Assembly: GCF_001302265.1 (NCBI RefSeq)
Contig: NZ_LHQM01000003.1
Coordinates: 106,106-170,105 of the forward strand
Source: Streptococcus phocae
GTDB lineage: Bacteria > Bacillota > Bacilli > Lactobacillales > Streptococcaceae
Reading direction: 5' to 3'
DNA: 64,000 nt
Positions within the stretch are counted from its first letter, which is position 1. Every line of letters begins with the position of its first letter. Under the pieces are notes generated by a model, which searched no databases, was not told the origin of the DNA, and was given only the letters and a program-made list of their open reading frames with translations. Shown here in pieces: positions 25,645 through 36,206 of this stretch. The position numbers and the translations under genes are program-made.

Positions 25645-28182
25645 TTAATATTGGCTTAAAGCCGCATGAACCGCTGATTTTTCTTGTTCCAGTAGAGCTA
25701 GGCGAGCTGAAATTTCATTAATTCCCATCTTGATGTTACGGCTAATTGCCATATCATCAAGTTTTGGTTCAAAGAAAGCTTTATACTCGTCTAATCGTTC
25801 TTGAGTTTTGAAATGAGCTGCAGGATAAATCACAAATTTATCAAAACTCATATCTCCACCAAGGGTTGAGGTAATCCAATCCCAATCTTCACGTGCCCAA
25901 GTCCAAATGCTCTCTTGAGTAGCTTCTTGTGATAAGAGATTATTGTACCAAAAAGCAAGGTCTTGCGGTTTGATGATATCTTTATCTTTAAGGCTATACT
26001 GAATCCTTCTCAAGGTAGATGGGTTGGTTGTTCTTGATAAGGCAACCGTCAAATCTTGACGCAAGTTATTGTCCGTCGTAGAAACATAAGTATCAAAGTA
26101 AGCATTGACTAACTCATCACTCTCAAACCGTTTTATTTGGTTTGTCAACACTGAACGACGAATGGCTGCTGGGATTTTTGAAATGTCAGTTGCATGTGCC
26201 TCAAAAATGGCTTTAGCCTGATTGACCACTTCTAAATGTCCTGTGTAGAGTAGTTCTGATAGAGTGATTTGACGTACCATTTCATCTTCGTCAGACTCGT
26301 CACTTCTCTTTTCGAATCCCAATTGGCAGTAGTCTTCTTGGAAGAGAGTAGCAATCAAACGCTTGAATGATTTTTCTGGCAATGTGTCTTTGTCAATAAA
26401 GCGGTGCAAGCCTGAAATAAGCTGCTGTACTGCAGATGCAACCATATAAGATTTGCGATCATCTAACTGTGCAAGCAAATCAACTAATTCAGCATAAGAA
26501 ATCATGCCACTATCTGCAAGCAAGCGACGCTCTTGAATGATCTGAAGCGCAGAGGTATTGTCAAGTTCGCTCAAATCATTCACCACAGCCTCTAGCAATT
26601 GCCCTTGATAGTTTGTAATGTAGTGAGCTGTGTTTTCGGTATTGAAACGAAGAGCCCCTTGGTTTTCTAAGGCCAACTGACTGAAGTTTGGAATCACCAT
26701 AACTGCTTCTGTCAGTGTCTCAGGTAGTCCTTTCCAATTAGCATTTAGAGGAATTGGCCAAACCCTTTGCTGATCTGTCGCTTGTCCAATAAAGAATTGT
26801 TTTTGGCTAAGGATTAGCTGGTCATTTTCAACTTTAGCTGATAAAACAGGATAACCAGGTTGCTCTAGCCAAGCGTCCATAAAGGTAGCGACATCTTTTC
26901 CAGAGCTTTCTGATAAAGCATCCCACAAATCACGGCCAACAGTATTGCGATACTGATGCTTTTCAAAGTAAGCGCCTAGTCCCTTAGCAAAATCGCTATC
27001 ACCAATCCAGCGACGCAACATGTGCATCAAGCGACTTCCTTTAGCGTAAACAATAGCTGGGTCAAAGAGGGTGTTAATCTCATCAGGATGGTTGACAGCC
27101 ACATGAACAGATTGCACACCATCAGTAGCATCACGCTTGAGAGCTAATGGCACGCCTGATGTTTGGAACTCTTCAAAAATGTTCCAAGATGGTTCAATAG
27201 CATCAATTGCGACGTATTCCATCATGTTTGCAAAACTTTCGTTTAGCCATAAGTCGTCCCACCAAGTCATGGTCACTAGATTACCAAACCATTGGTGGGC
27301 AATTTCGTGAGCAATCACAAGTGCAACTTGCTGCCTGCTAGCAACTGTCGAATTGTCATCTACTAAGAGGTAAATCTCGCGATAGGTAATCAATCCCCAG
27401 TTCTCCATAGCGCCAGATGAAAAGTCTGGCAGAGCAACGTTTAGCGATTGTGGAATCGGGTATGGAACCCCAAAGTACTCCTCATAAAAATTGATAACAC
27501 GAAGAGCAATATCAAGTGAGAAATCTAAAGAACTCAATGGATGCGCTATTGTCGAAAATGCACCGACAGTTGTCCCGTTCTTACTCTTGGCAGTTTTACC
27601 GTGTAAATGCCCAAAAGCAAATGCAAGCAAATACGATGACATTCTAGGAGTTGTGTCAAATGTCCAAAGACCAGTCTCCTGACGCAGTTCAACATTGATT
27701 TCCGGCATGTTAGATAAGGCGATCTCTCCTGCTTCTTGATCGAACTTGAGACTTAGGTCAAAAGTTGCCTTGGCTTCTGGCTCATCAATACAAGGAAAAG
27801 CTTCGCGGGCAAAATGACTTTCAAACTGTGTTGAAATAATTTCTTTTTTCTGCCCGTTAATCGTGTAATAAGAAGGGTAAATACCAGTCATGTTATCTGT
27901 GATATTTCCAGAAAACTCAATGACCAAGGTCATCATTCCTGTCTCAGGCAATTCAACATGCACTGCTTCTTGACTATCATCTACTTGATAGTTTACCGCT
28001 TCGTTATCAAGTAAGATTGAGCTGATGGTCAAATCTTTTTGATGAAATGAAATATTATTATCTAACGCTTCACCATTAATGGCTACATTTCCTGAAAAGG
28101 TTTTTGTTGTACGGTTAATATCTAAGAAGATATTATAATTTTCGGGAACAAATTTTTCGATAAGATGTTCTACTGTCTTCAT
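25645..28182 (-). CDS. pepN: Aminopeptidase N (M1 family)
   Basis: An 845-residue zinc aminopeptidase acting in the cytoplasm on peptides taken up by Opp/Dpp systems. The exopeptidase motif GAMENW, the zinc motif HEIAHQWFGN with the downstream glutamate in LWLNESFA, and the C-terminal ERAP1-like helical domain are complete. The start is ATG 28180-28182 with AAGGAG 5 nt before; an in-frame codon at 28227 gives an unlike N-terminus. It lies between phoU and ciaR on the same strand. Confidence 0.94.
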   Translation of the reverse strand: MKTVEHLIEKFVPENYNIFLDINRTTKTFSGNVAINGEALDNNISFHQKDLTISSILLDNEAVNYQVDDSQEAVHVELPETGMMTLVIEFSGNITDNMTGIYPSYYTINGQKKEIISTQFESHFAREAFPCIDEPEAKATFDLSLKFDQEAGEIALSNMPEINVELRQETGLWTFDTTPRMSSYLLAFAFGHLHGKTAKSKNGTTVGAFSTIAHPLSSLDFSLDIALRVINFYEEYFGVPYPIPQSLNVALPDFSSGAMENWGLITYREIYLLVDDNSTVASRQQVALVIAHEIAHQWFGNLVTMTWWDDLWLNESFANMMEYVAIDAIEPSWNIFEEFQTSGVPLALKRDATDGVQSVHVAVNHPDEINTLFDPAIVYAKGSRLMHMLRRWIGDSDFAKGLGAYFEKHQYRNTVGRDLWDALSESSGKDVATFMDAWLEQPGYPVLSAKVENDQLILSQKQFFIGQATDQQRVWPIPLNANWKGLPETLTEAVMVIPNFSQLALENQGALRFNTENTAHYITNYQGQLLEAVVNDLSELDNTSALQIIQERRLLADSGMISYAELVDLLAQLDDRKSYMVASAVQQLISGLHRFIDKDTLPEKSFKRLIATLFQEDYCQLGFEKRSDESDEDEMVRQITLSELLYTGHLEVVNQAKAIFEAHATDISKIPAAIRRSVLTNQIKRFESDELVNAYFDTYVSTTDNNLRQDLTVALSRTTNPSTLRRIQYSLKDKDIIKPQDLAFWYNNLLSQEATQESIWTWAREDWDWITSTLGGDMSFDKFVIYPAAHFKTQERLDEYKAFFEPKLDDMAISRNIKMGINEISARLALLEQEKSAVHAALSQY

Positions 28183-28200
28183 ACGACTCCTTAATATGTA

Positions 28201-28235
28201 ATAAAAATAGTGATTAGAAAATTCCAATCACTATT
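28201..28235 (-). terminator. Terminator of the pst-phoU operon
   Basis: AATAGTGATT (28206-28215) pairs perfectly with AATCACTATT (28226-28235), and a T run follows on the minus strand. It lies 14 bases past the phoU stop and just before the pepN ribosome site. Confidence 0.8.
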
Positions 28236-28248
28236 ATATCATATTTTC

Positions 28249-28902
28249 TTATAATTCAATAATTTTACCAGTTTTGAGGTAGACAATCCACTCACAAATG
28301 TTACGGGCGTAGTCACCAATGCGTTCCAAATACATCAACACTTGGAAATATTCTTTCCCAGCAAATACTGCATCTGGAGTTTTTCTGATTTCTTCGACAG
28401 CTAGAGATTGAATTTCTCTAAAGTAGTTATCGATGATTTCATCTGATGCTGCAATTTCATAAGCTTTGGCGTCATCTGCATTAATATAGGCATTTAGGGC
28501 TTCTTCAACCATGTGTTTAACAGCTTTTCCCATCACATTGATTTGTTCTTCAACCACGGGGATACGCTCTTCACCCTTCATGCGAATTGTTGCTTTCGCA
28601 ATCGATACAGCATGGTCCCCCATACGTTCAATATCACTGGAAGCCTTCAATACCGTAATAACCCTTCTCAAATCATTTGAGACAGGCTGCTGCAAGGCAA
28701 TGATTTCAAGCGATTTTTTTTCAAGCTTAGTTTCAAAACCGTTGATGGTATCATCTTCTTCGATGATTTCTTTTGCTAGCTCACGGTCATGACTCACAAA
28801 AGCACGAACAGTTTTATTAATTTGAGCCAATACTTCTGTTCCCATCGAGTAAAACTGATTATGCAATTTATCTAACTCTTCTTCGAATTTAGTTCTTAAC
28901 AT
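28249..28902 (-). CDS. phoU: Phosphate transport regulator PhoU
   Basis: A 217-residue all-helical protein made of two PhoU repeats, each with an acidic metal-binding motif: ASSDIERMGDHAVSIAK (about 90) and MYLERIGDYARNICEW (about 190). PhoU damps PstSCAB activity when phosphate is plentiful and links the transporter to a two-component system. Two ATG codons stand in tandem. I choose the second, which gives MLRTKFEEELDKL and a better spacing to AAGGA. It is the last gene of the pst operon. Confidence 0.93.
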   Translation of the reverse strand: MLRTKFEEELDKLHNQFYSMGTEVLAQINKTVRAFVSHDRELAKEIIEEDDTINGFETKLEKKSLEIIALQQPVSNDLRRVITVLKASSDIERMGDHAVSIAKATIRMKGEERIPVVEEQINVMGKAVKHMVEEALNAYINADDAKAYEIAASDEIIDNYFREIQSLAVEEIRKTPDAVFAGKEYFQVLMYLERIGDYARNICEWIVYLKTGKIIEL

Positions 28903-28977
28903 CATTTTTTCCTTCTCTATTTTTATTATCTTTTGAACAACGATATCTAAGCTAACAATCAGCCATGTCTTTTGTGC

Positions 28978-29736
28978 TTATCCAAATTTTCCTGAAATAT
29001 AGTCTTCTGTTTCTTGTCGTTTAGGATTCATAAACATAGTCTTTGTGTGTCCAAACTCAAGGAGGTCGCCTGCTAAGAAGAAGCCTGTGCGATCTGACAA
29101 TCGTGAAGCCTGCTGCATTGATCTAGTGACAATAACCATTGTGTAATCTTTTTTAAGAGCAAATAAGGTTTCTTCGATTTTACCAGCTGAAATAGGATCT
29201 AAAGCAGAGGTTGGTTCATCCAAAAGTATAATCTTAGGACTTGTTGCCAAAACTCTGGCAACACAAATACGCTGCTGTTGACCGCCGGATAATCCAAGAG
29301 CTGAATCATGTAGCCTGTCTTTGACTTCTTCCCAGATCGAGGCCCCTTTAAGAGAACTTTCGACAGCCTCGTCTAAAATCTTCTTATCCTTAATTCCTTT
29401 TAGTCGCAACCCGTAGACCACATTTTCGTAAATGGACATTGGAAATGGGTTAGGCTGCTGAAAGACCATTCCGATTTCTTTTCTCAAATCGACAGTGTCT
29501 GTTCTTGGGCTATAAATATTGTGACCATTATATACAATTGATCCTGTTGTCGTGACTTCTGGATTTAAATCATTCATCCGATTGATTGAGCGTAATAGAG
29601 TAGATTTCCCAGAGCCAGATGGGCCGATTAAGGCAGTTATTTCATTTGGATAAAACTCTAACGAGACATTTTTCAAGGTTTTCTTTTTGTTATAGTAAAC
29701 AGAAAGGTCTCTTATTTTTAAAATAGGTTGGGTCAT
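28978..29736 (-). CDS. pstB2: Phosphate ABC transporter ATP-binding protein PstB (second copy)
   Basis: A 252-residue ATPase with Walker [11 protein letters not shown]-loop MVFQQPNPF, signature [10 protein letters not shown] and Walker B IILLDEPT. The usual H-loop histidine is replaced: the sequence reads [10 protein letters not shown] (Arg near residue 205), whereas the neighbouring PstB1 keeps [10 protein letters not shown]. The two ATPases probably work as a heterodimer on PstC/PstA. The gap to PstB1 is 11 bases. Confidence 0.93.
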   Translation of the reverse strand: MTQPILKIRDLSVYYNKKKTLKNVSLEFYPNEITALIGPSGSGKSTLLRSINRMNDLNPEVTTTGSIVYNGHNIYSPRTDTVDLRKEIGMVFQQPNPFPMSIYENVVYGLRLKGIKDKKILDEAVESSLKGASIWEEVKDRLHDSALGLSGGQQQRICVARVLATSPKIILLDEPTSALDPISAGKIEETLFALKKDYTMVIVTRSMQQASRLSDRTGFFLAGDLLEFGHTKTMFMNPKRQETEDYISGKFG

Positions 29737-29747
29737 AATATCCCTTT

Positions 29748-30551
29748 CTAACCAAAATGTCCTGAGACATAGTCATTGGTCGACTGGCATTTAGCATTTT
29801 GGAAAATTTTGCGTGTTTTGTCGTACTCAATAACATTTCCTAAATAGAAAAAGGCGGTGTAGTCACTGGCTCTTGCGGCTTGTTGCATGTTATGGGTGAC
29901 AATAATGATGGTGTAATCTTTTTTCAATTCAAACATTGTCTCTTCAAGCTGCATGGTCGCAATCGGATCTAAAGCAGAGGCAGGCTCATCCATTAATAAA
30001 ATATCTGGTTTTACAGAGATGGCTCTTGCTATGCACAAGCGTTGTTGTTGACCTCCAGATAGAGTAAAGGCTGATTTATGCAAGTCATCTTTGACTTGGT
30101 CCCAGAGGGCTGCTTGCTTTAGTGAAGTTTCAACAATCTCATCCAAAACCTTTTTATCTTTGATGCCTGCTCGTTCGTGAGCAAAAGTAATGTTGTTATA
30201 GATTGATTTAGCAAATGGATTAGGGCGTTGAAAAACCATGCCTAGATGCTTGCGAATTTCATAGACGTTCATGTCTTGACGATTGACGTCGATACCTTGA
30301 TAGAGAATTTGTCCAGTTACTTTTGCTAAATCAATGGTATCATTCATGCGATTAAGGCTTCTTAAGTAAGTTGATTTCCCACATCCGGAAGGTCCTATCA
30401 GGGCTGTAATTTTATTTTTTTCAAATTGCATATCAATTCCCTTGATGGCTTCTTTGTTGCCATAATAAACATGCAAATCTTTTGTTTCTAAGGCAACGAT
30501 ATCTTCAGGGAAGGTGATGATATGGCGTTCATTCCAATTATATTCTGTCAT
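29748..30551 (-). CDS. pstB1: Phosphate ABC transporter ATP-binding protein PstB (first copy)
   Basis: A 267-residue ATPase with Walker [11 protein letters not shown]-loop MVFQRPNPF, signature [10 protein letters not shown], Walker B ILLMDEPA and the normal H-loop VTHNM. It powers phosphate import through PstC/PstA. The N-terminus begins [14 protein letters not shown], a short extension before the ABC core. It is one of two tandem pstB genes, a common arrangement in streptococci and lactobacilli. Confidence 0.93.
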   Translation of the reverse strand: MTEYNWNERHIITFPEDIVALETKDLHVYYGNKEAIKGIDMQFEKNKITALIGPSGCGKSTYLRSLNRMNDTIDLAKVTGQILYQGIDVNRQDMNVYEIRKHLGMVFQRPNPFAKSIYNNITFAHERAGIKDKKVLDEIVETSLKQAALWDQVKDDLHKSAFTLSGGQQQRLCIARAISVKPDILLMDEPASALDPIATMQLEETMFELKKDYTIIIVTHNMQQAARASDYTAFFYLGNVIEYDKTRKIFQNAKCQSTNDYVSGHFG

Positions 30552-30566
30552 GATTTCTCCAATGTC

Positions 30567-31454
30567 TTATTTTGCCGCAGTCAGTCTTGAGTGAAGGCTT
30601 TTACCGATAAAGCGGGCTGATAAGTTAAAAATGAGGATAAAGAGTAATAATACAGCCGCACTACCTGCCGAAACCAGTGTGGCATCAGGAATTGTTCCTT
30701 CACTATTAACCTTCCAAATATGAACGGCTAGGGTCTCGGATTGACGGAAGATAGAAATAGGGCTAGTGACACTTAATGGGTTCCAATTTGACCAATCAAG
30801 GGCTGGGGCTGACTGGCCAGCCGTGTAAATCAACGCTGCTGCTTCACCAAAAATACGTCCTGAAGCAAGCACTATTCCAGTGACAATTCCTGGCAAAGCC
30901 TCCGGAATAACCACATGAAAAACAGTCTCCCAACGTGATAAGCCTAGAGCTAGTCCTGCTTCTCTTTGAGTATGATGGACATGCAACAAACTATCTTCGA
31001 CATTGCGTGTCATCTGTGGCAGGTTAAACACAGTCAAGGCTAAGGCACCTGAAATAATGGAAAAGCCGTATTCAAACTGAACCACAAAAATCAGATAACC
31101 AAAGAGCCCTACAACAACAGATGGTAGAGAAGACAAGATTTCAATACAGGTTCTAATGAAATTTGTCACTGGACCTTTTTTAGCGTATTCAGCTAGGTAA
31201 ATGCCAGCTCCAGTAGACAGTGGTACTGAAATCAATAACGTGATAATGAGCAAGAAAAAGGAGTTATACAACTGGATACCAATTCCTCCTCCTGCTTCAT
31301 AAGAAGAGGATTTTCCTGTCAAAAATGACCAACTAATATGAGGAACCCCTCTAACCAGAATAAAAAGAATCAGCGAAGCTAAAATAGCTACAATAATTCC
31401 TGCAATGGCATATAGGATGCCAGTGGCGATTTTATCAACTTTTTTAGCGTTCAT
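30567..31454 (-). CDS. pstA: Phosphate ABC transporter permease PstA
   Basis: A 295-residue inner-membrane permease with six segments and the EAA coupling loop EAGLALGLSRWETVFHVVIP. It forms the phosphate channel with PstC. Its start overlaps the pstC stop by 11 bases. Complete and of normal length. Confidence 0.93.
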   Translation of the reverse strand: MNAKKVDKIATGILYAIAGIIVAILASLILFILVRGVPHISWSFLTGKSSSYEAGGGIGIQLYNSFFLLIITLLISVPLSTGAGIYLAEYAKKGPVTNFIRTCIEILSSLPSVVVGLFGYLIFVVQFEYGFSIISGALALTVFNLPQMTRNVEDSLLHVHHTQREAGLALGLSRWETVFHVVIPEALPGIVTGIVLASGRIFGEAAALIYTAGQSAPALDWSNWNPLSVTSPISIFRQSETLAVHIWKVNSEGTIPDATLVSAGSAAVLLLFILIFNLSARFIGKSLHSRLTAAK

Positions 31455-32379
31455 AATTTCTCCTTCTTTCCTTGGTGATGAGTTTTACAAGGGTGTTAAA
31501 GGCAAGGCTCATCACTAATAAAACAAGAGCCAATGACCAAAGCACATTGTTTTGGACCGTTCCCATAACAGTATTACCAATCCCCATGGTTAAGACAGAG
31601 GTTAAGGTAGCCGCTGGTGTTGTTAATGAGGTTGGCATAACAGCTGAGTTTCCGACAACCATTTGAATCGCTAAAGCTTCACCAAACGCTCTAGCCATGC
31701 CAAAGATAACAGCAGTAAAAATTCCTGGTCTAGCGGCATTTAAGACAACACGCCAGATGGTTTGCCAGCGCGTTGCTCCCATTGCCATAGAGGCTTCGCG
31801 GTAATGCCTTGGAACGGCTCGTAGACTATCTGTGGTCATGAAAGTAACTGTTGGCAAAATCATGACAAACAAGACACAGACACCTGATAAAATACCAAAA
31901 CCTGTTCCACCAAAGATCGAACGCATAAAGGGAACAATCACTTGCAAGCCGATAAAGCCATAAACAACTGATGGGATCCCCACTAGCAACTCAACTGCTG
32001 GTTGCAATAGTTTAGCACCATATTTGGGTGACACTTCTGTCATAAACACTGCTGCGCCAATGGCAAAAGGAGTCGCGACTAAGGCAGATAAAATAGTGAC
32101 CAAGAAAGATCCTGTAATCATAGGCAGTGCTCCCAAATAGGGAATGCCTGCTGCATTTTTGACACTTGGTTGCCACTGAGTGCCAAATAAGAAATCAAAA
32201 ACATTTACTTTGTTAACAAAAAATGTCGATAATCCTTTTTGCGCTACAAATAGCAAAATCATTGCGACAATGAAGACGATTAAAGCGAGGCAAAGAAAAG
32301 TAATCGTGCGACCAAATTTTTCAAGCCGTGAATTTTTGGACGGTGATGCTAAAGTTTTAGCCAATTCCTGATTTTTCAT
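31444..32379 (-). CDS. pstC: Phosphate ABC transporter permease PstC
   Basis: A 311-residue permease with six membrane segments and the EAA loop EASMAMGATRWQTIWRVVL. I start at ATG 32377-32379 behind GGGGG; an in-frame upstream codon at 32427 would overlap the end of pstS. It pairs with PstA and sits 10 bases after pstS. Confidence 0.92.
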   Translation of the reverse strand: MKNQELAKTLASPSKNSRLEKFGRTITFLCLALIVFIVAMILLFVAQKGLSTFFVNKVNVFDFLFGTQWQPSVKNAAGIPYLGALPMITGSFLVTILSALVATPFAIGAAVFMTEVSPKYGAKLLQPAVELLVGIPSVVYGFIGLQVIVPFMRSIFGGTGFGILSGVCVLFVMILPTVTFMTTDSLRAVPRHYREASMAMGATRWQTIWRVVLNAARPGIFTAVIFGMARAFGEALAIQMVVGNSAVMPTSLTTPAATLTSVLTMGIGNTVMGTVQNNVLWSLALVLLVMSLAFNTLVKLITKERRRNYER

Positions 32380-32389
32380 AATTCCCCCA

Positions 32390-33256
32390 TTATTTATCTG
32401 TAACGCTTCCGTCATAAGATTTAACAACTGTCATATCAGTTGTAGAAATATATCCCATGCGTGTCACAATATTCTTTTGTACTTCGTCTGACAACATGTA
32501 ATCCAAAAATTCTTGCGTCAGTTTATCAGGTTTGCCTTTGGTATACATGTGTTCATACGACCAAATTGGCCAGTTATTGGTTGAGACGTTTTTAGCATTA
32601 GCTTCAAATCCATTTAAATTGAGTGATTTAACCGATGAGTCAACATAGGCAAAAGATAAGTAAGAAATAGCTCCTGGCGTTTGAGAAACAATTGATTTGA
32701 CCATACCATTAGAATCTTGTTCTTGGCTTTGTTTGGCGTTAACGCCTTTCATAATCACGTTGTCAAAAGTAGCACGTGATCCTGAGCTTGCTGCACGATT
32801 AATCACTGAAATCTTGAGATTTTGCCCACCAACTTGTTTCCAGTTTTGATACTCACCTGAAAATATTTTTTGGAGTTGCTCGCTCGTCAAGTTTGATACC
32901 TTGACCTTAGGATTGACAATCACAGCCAATCCTGCAACCGCCACTTGATGATCGACCAGTTTACTGGCATCAATACCATTTTTTTCTTCTGCAAAAAGGT
33001 CACTGTTGCCGATTTGGACAGCTCCTGATTGTACTTGTGAAAGACCTGTTCCGGATCCACCACCTTGAACATTGACTGATTTTCCTAGATTGTTGCTAGC
33101 AAACTCATCTGCGGCAGCTTCTACAAGTGGTTGTAGGGCTGTAGAGCCAACTGCCGTTATCGATTCCCCTTTTTCAATCCAACTCGAACAAGCAGATAAA
33201 CAGAGTGAGGATAAGGCTAAAAGACTTAACAAAAAGAATTTCTTTTTTAGTTTCAT
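32390..33256 (-). CDS. pstS: Phosphate-binding lipoprotein PstS
   Basis: A 288-residue lipoprotein with signal peptide and lipobox LSAC (Cys23). The mature protein shows the phosphate-binding elements of Pst[10 protein letters not shown] near residue 40, [11 protein letters not shown] near 70 and the [11 protein letters not shown] loop near 160. It captures phosphate outside the membrane for PstCAB. ATG 33254-33256 is preceded by AGGA. The 133-base upstream gap must contain the operon promoter. The region is AT-rich with two CTTTAAAG-like repeats, but no consensus promoter is clear. Confidence 0.93.
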   Translation of the reverse strand: MKLKKKFFLLSLLALSSLCLSACSSWIEKGESITAVGSTALQPLVEAAADEFASNNLGKSVNVQGGGSGTGLSQVQSGAVQIGNSDLFAEEKNGIDASKLVDHQVAVAGLAVIVNPKVKVSNLTSEQLQKIFSGEYQNWKQVGGQNLKISVINRAASSGSRATFDNVIMKGVNAKQSQEQDSNGMVKSIVSQTPGAISYLSFAYVDSSVKSLNLNGFEANAKNVSTNNWPIWSYEHMYTKGKPDKLTQEFLDYMLSDEVQKNIVTRMGYISTTDMTVVKSYDGSVTDK

Positions 33257-33389
33257 TGTCGTATTTCCTATCATAAAAATAAAGGTTTATAGTAGAATAA
33301 TTACCCTACGTATATTCCTTATAGTAACATATCTAGTAAGGCTTTAAAAGAAATTGTTCTTTAAAGTCATAAAAAGCATGGTCAAAATA

Positions 33390-34703
33390 TTATTGAAAAC
33401 GTAAGCCTTTTGGAAAATGATTTTTTACTGTATTACCAACAATTTTGGCAAAGCCAAGGCCATTGCCATTTACCAAAATCTGATACCACCCATTAGGGTA
33501 AGGGGTCGGTAACTGAATGGTGTTTCCAGAAACATATCGTGCAAACTCTTGATCAGTTAAACTAATAGAAGTTTTAACCTCATCGGCAGATAACGCGACC
33601 CCCAAAGCATATGAAGGCTCAAACCGATTCTTTTTAAAGACACCAAGTTGCAAACCATTCCTGGCAATTTTTAGGTTGTGGAGCGACGGTAACGATTCTG
33701 GTAACAAGTACAGGTAATTGCCAAAGGTCTGTAAATCCCCTGATAAGGAAATTGTTAAATGTTCTTTTTCAAAGGCTTTCCATAGTTGCAGTTGTTCTTT
33801 TGTTACTGTCGGTTTGGCTGTTTTTTTGAAGTGACACCTTTTACCTACTCGAGTGTCTTTTAATTTTGCTACAAACTGACCTTCTCCTTTAAAGCGATGA
33901 GGATACATGCGAGCGGCTTGAGGCATATTAATACCTTCTGACATGCCGTTTATTTTGGGAATATCTACTAATTCGAGATAACTATAAGTCTCTAGTAGCC
34001 AGGACACAACGCCTTCATTTTCTTCAGGGGACCAGGTGCATGTCGAATAAACCAACTCCCCACCTGGTCTAAGCATGGTCATCGCATCCTCTAAAACCGC
34101 TTTTTGCAGCAAGGCACATTGACTGGGATAATCTTTATGCCAGTATTTTATCGCATCGGGGTCTTTTCGAAACATGCCCTCACCAGAACACGGGCCATCA
34201 AAGACAATCAGATCAAAGTATTCTGGAAAAACAGCAGCTAATTTTTCAGCCGTTTCGTTAGTTATTAAAGTATTCCTTGCACCAAAGCGCTCACTGTTTT
34301 CAACAAGAATTTTGCTGCGCTTTTTCGAGATCTCATTACTCACCAAAAGTCCTGTATTCCCCAAATAAGATAGCAAGTGGGTCGTTTTTCCGCCAGGTGC
34401 TGCCGCCAGATCTAAAACCTTACTACCTTTAGCAGGTGCGGCCACTTGGGCTACCATTTGAGCTGCTGGCTCTTGTGAGTAAACCAATCCTGACACATGA
34501 TCTGAGTGCTTGCCTGATATTTTGCCGTAGTAGCCCCACGGCGTATTTGGAATGGGATTATCACCGACTGGAGGCTGCTTTTTGAGAGGGTTGACCCTGT
34601 AAGCAGAAACTGCCTCTTCTGTGAAACTGGCAAAAAAAGCGTCTGCGTCATCTCCCAGAAGGGCTTGGTATTTATCTATAAAATCATCTGGTAATTGTAT
34701 CAT
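33390..34703 (-). CDS. rsmF: RsmF-type rRNA (cytosine-C5) methyltransferase
   Basis: A 437-residue NOL1/NOP2/Sun-family enzyme. SAM-binding motif DLAAAPGGKTTH is near residue 97, the catalytic pair is in GPCSGEG and STCTWSPEEN (about 223), and a C-terminal PUA-like/RsmF domain follows (about 280-437). It methylates cytosine in 16S rRNA; the exact nucleotide cannot be told from sequence. It follows the IMPase gene by 16 bases. Confidence 0.88.
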   Translation of the reverse strand: MIQLPDDFIDKYQALLGDDADAFFASFTEEAVSAYRVNPLKKQPPVGDNPIPNTPWGYYGKISGKHSDHVSGLVYSQEPAAQMVAQVAAPAKGSKVLDLAAAPGGKTTHLLSYLGNTGLLVSNEISKKRSKILVENSERFGARNTLITNETAEKLAAVFPEYFDLIVFDGPCSGEGMFRKDPDAIKYWHKDYPSQCALLQKAVLEDAMTMLRPGGELVYSTCTWSPEENEGVVSWLLETYSYLELVDIPKINGMSEGINMPQAARMYPHRFKGEGQFVAKLKDTRVGKRCHFKKTAKPTVTKEQLQLWKAFEKEHLTISLSGDLQTFGNYLYLLPESLPSLHNLKIARNGLQLGVFKKNRFEPSYALGVALSADEVKTSISLTDQEFARYVSGNTIQLPTPYPNGWYQILVNGNGLGFAKIVGNTVKNHFPKGLRFQ

Positions 34704-34719
34704 TGTTAATTAATTATCT

Positions 34720-35490
34720 TTATGAGAAACCTTTCGTCAGTACTGTTTGAATCAAGGAAAGCTTCGCCTTGGGCACAAACATAATTTTTTGTCGTGATTG
34801 AAAATCAGGTTGCTTGCCGTCCATAGTCAACAAAACATAACCTAGTTTTTCTCCCATAATGCTAGCTGCCGCGTAGTCCCAAGGCTGAATATGTGAAAAA
34901 TAAGCTAACAGTTGCCGATTCATAACCTTAGTCATGCAAATGCCTGCGCCACCATATACCCTAACACCTAAGGTGTGATGAATCAACTCACGCACATTGT
35001 AGTCATTGCTAGCAAACATGCCTGCATTACATCCGATAAGGCTTCGCTCTAGAGGGGTTTCTTGGTAGGCTTCTAGTGCTTGACCATTCATAGTCACCTC
35101 AAAGGGACCACCACCAGCAAATAATTGGTCCTCCATAACGTCATAAATAAGACCAAATTTCCCAATTCCTTCTTCGTAATAAGCTATCATCACCGCAAAA
35201 TTAGCCCCTTGCACAATAAAATTAACCGTGCCATCAATAGGATCTAAAACCCATACATTACCATCAGATATGGGGTGTCGGACATTATCTTCTTCTGCAA
35301 TAATATAGTCTGTAGGATAGGATGTTTTGATCTGACTAATTAAGAAATCTTGAGCCTCTTGATCGACATTGGTCACTAAATCATCAAATTGCGTTTTGAC
35401 CTGTATCGCCAGATGTTCCCGCATCCTCTCCTTGATAAAAGTACCAACGTCCTTGATTATTTTTTGCGCGAATGAATATTTATCTTCCAA
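34720..35490 (-). CDS. Inositol monophosphatase family protein, TTG start
   Basis: A 256-residue magnesium-dependent phosphatase of the IMPase/CysQ/FBPase superfamily: metal ligands in [11 protein letters not shown] (about 70), DPIDGTVNF (about 88) and the C-terminal [15 protein letters not shown]. The family's natural start [14 protein letters not shown] falls on a TTG at 35488-35490, with AAAGGA 10 nt upstream, inside the end of the UPF0223 gene. The long N-terminal extension to 35607 is the shadow of that gene and is rejected. The substrate is not known; sugar or inositol phosphates and PAP are all possible. Confidence 0.88.
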   Translation of the reverse strand: MEDKYSFAQKIIKDVGTFIKERMREHLAIQVKTQFDDLVTNVDQEAQDFLISQIKTSYPTDYIIAEEDNVRHPISDGNVWVLDPIDGTVNFIVQGANFAVMIAYYEEGIGKFGLIYDVMEDQLFAGGGPFEVTMNGQALEAYQETPLERSLIGCNAGMFASNDYNVRELIHHTLGVRVYGGAGICMTKVMNRQLLAYFSHIQPWDYAAASIMGEKLGYVLLTMDGKQPDFQSRQKIMFVPKAKLSLIQTVLTKGFS

Positions 35491-35758
35491 GGGAAAAGAA
35501 TCCTTTCTCTTTTTCTTTTGCTGTTTTAAGAGCTTGATAGGTCGAATATCCACTTGCTTTTTGGAAATCCCGATCAATTTGCTTTTCTTGGGCTTTGCTT
35601 TTAACAATTTGCTTATAGGTAACGTAGCTACTGAGCAAGTCTTCTGCTTTTACTTTCGATTCATATGCTAATTCCACTTGATTCAAAAAATGAAGCACTG
35701 AGGAAATTTCTTCAGTGCTCCAACTTAAGTCAAGTGGATAATGATAATTATCTGCCAT
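35480..35758 (-). CDS. UPF0223 family protein
   Basis: A 92-residue helical protein, [17 protein letters not shown] onward, matching the small Firmicute UPF0223 (YktA) family, whose function is unknown. GAGG lies 6 nt before ATG 35756-35758, overlapping the end of the spx gene. It is translationally packed between spx and the IMPase gene, an arrangement I recall from other streptococci. Confidence 0.85.
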   Translation of the reverse strand: MADNYHYPLDLSWSTEEISSVLHFLNQVELAYESKVKAEDLLSSYVTYKQIVKSKAQEKQIDRDFQKASGYSTYQALKTAKEKEKGFFSLGR

Positions 35759-35759
35759 C

Positions 35760-36164
35760 TTATCCCTCAATCTCTGCTTTTATAGTCGCTTGCCGTAATT
35801 CTTGCTTGCGATAGTCTCTTGGTAGAAAAGCTCGAATCTCATCTTCGTTGAAACCAATTTGCATCCGTTTTTTATCCATAATAATAGGACGGCGAAGAAG
35901 ACTCGGATTTTTAGCTATTAAATCAATCAGATCTAAAATAGATAGTTCTTCGACATCGATATCTAGTTTTTGGAAAACCTTTGAGCGCGTTGAGATAATG
36001 TCTTCTGTCCCATTTTCTGTAAAAGATAAAATAGACATTAATTCCTCACGGCTAAGCGGACTTGTTATGATATTGTGTTCTTGAAATGCGACTTCGTGCT
36101 TCATGAGCCATGCCCTTGCCTTACGGCAACTGGTACAACTCGGCGATAAAAATAAGGTAACCAT
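35760..36164 (-). CDS. spxA: Spx-family transcriptional regulator (SpxA)
   Basis: A 134-residue ArsC/thioredoxin-fold regulator with the redox switch Cys10-Thr-Ser-Cys13 intact and the RNA-polymerase-contact region [20 protein letters not shown]. Spx binds the alpha subunit C-terminal domain of RNA polymerase and reprograms transcription during thiol and envelope stress. Streptococci have two paralogues. Location beside UPF0223/IMPase and ribF-truB suggests the SpxA1 type, but I cannot confirm the paralogue here. Confidence 0.88.
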   Translation of the reverse strand: MVTLFLSPSCTSCRKARAWLMKHEVAFQEHNIITSPLSREELMSILSFTENGTEDIISTRSKVFQKLDIDVEELSILDLIDLIAKNPSLLRRPIIMDKKRMQIGFNEDEIRAFLPRDYRKQELRQATIKAEIEG

Positions 36165-36206
36165 ACTTTTCCTCTATCATTTATACTTACCTTATTATAC
36201 AAAAAT

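Noticed and set aside
35491..35607. N-terminal extension of the IMPase protein
   Set aside because: The extra 39 codons are the out-of-frame shadow of the UPF0223 gene. The family N-terminus begins at the TTG with a proper ribosome site.
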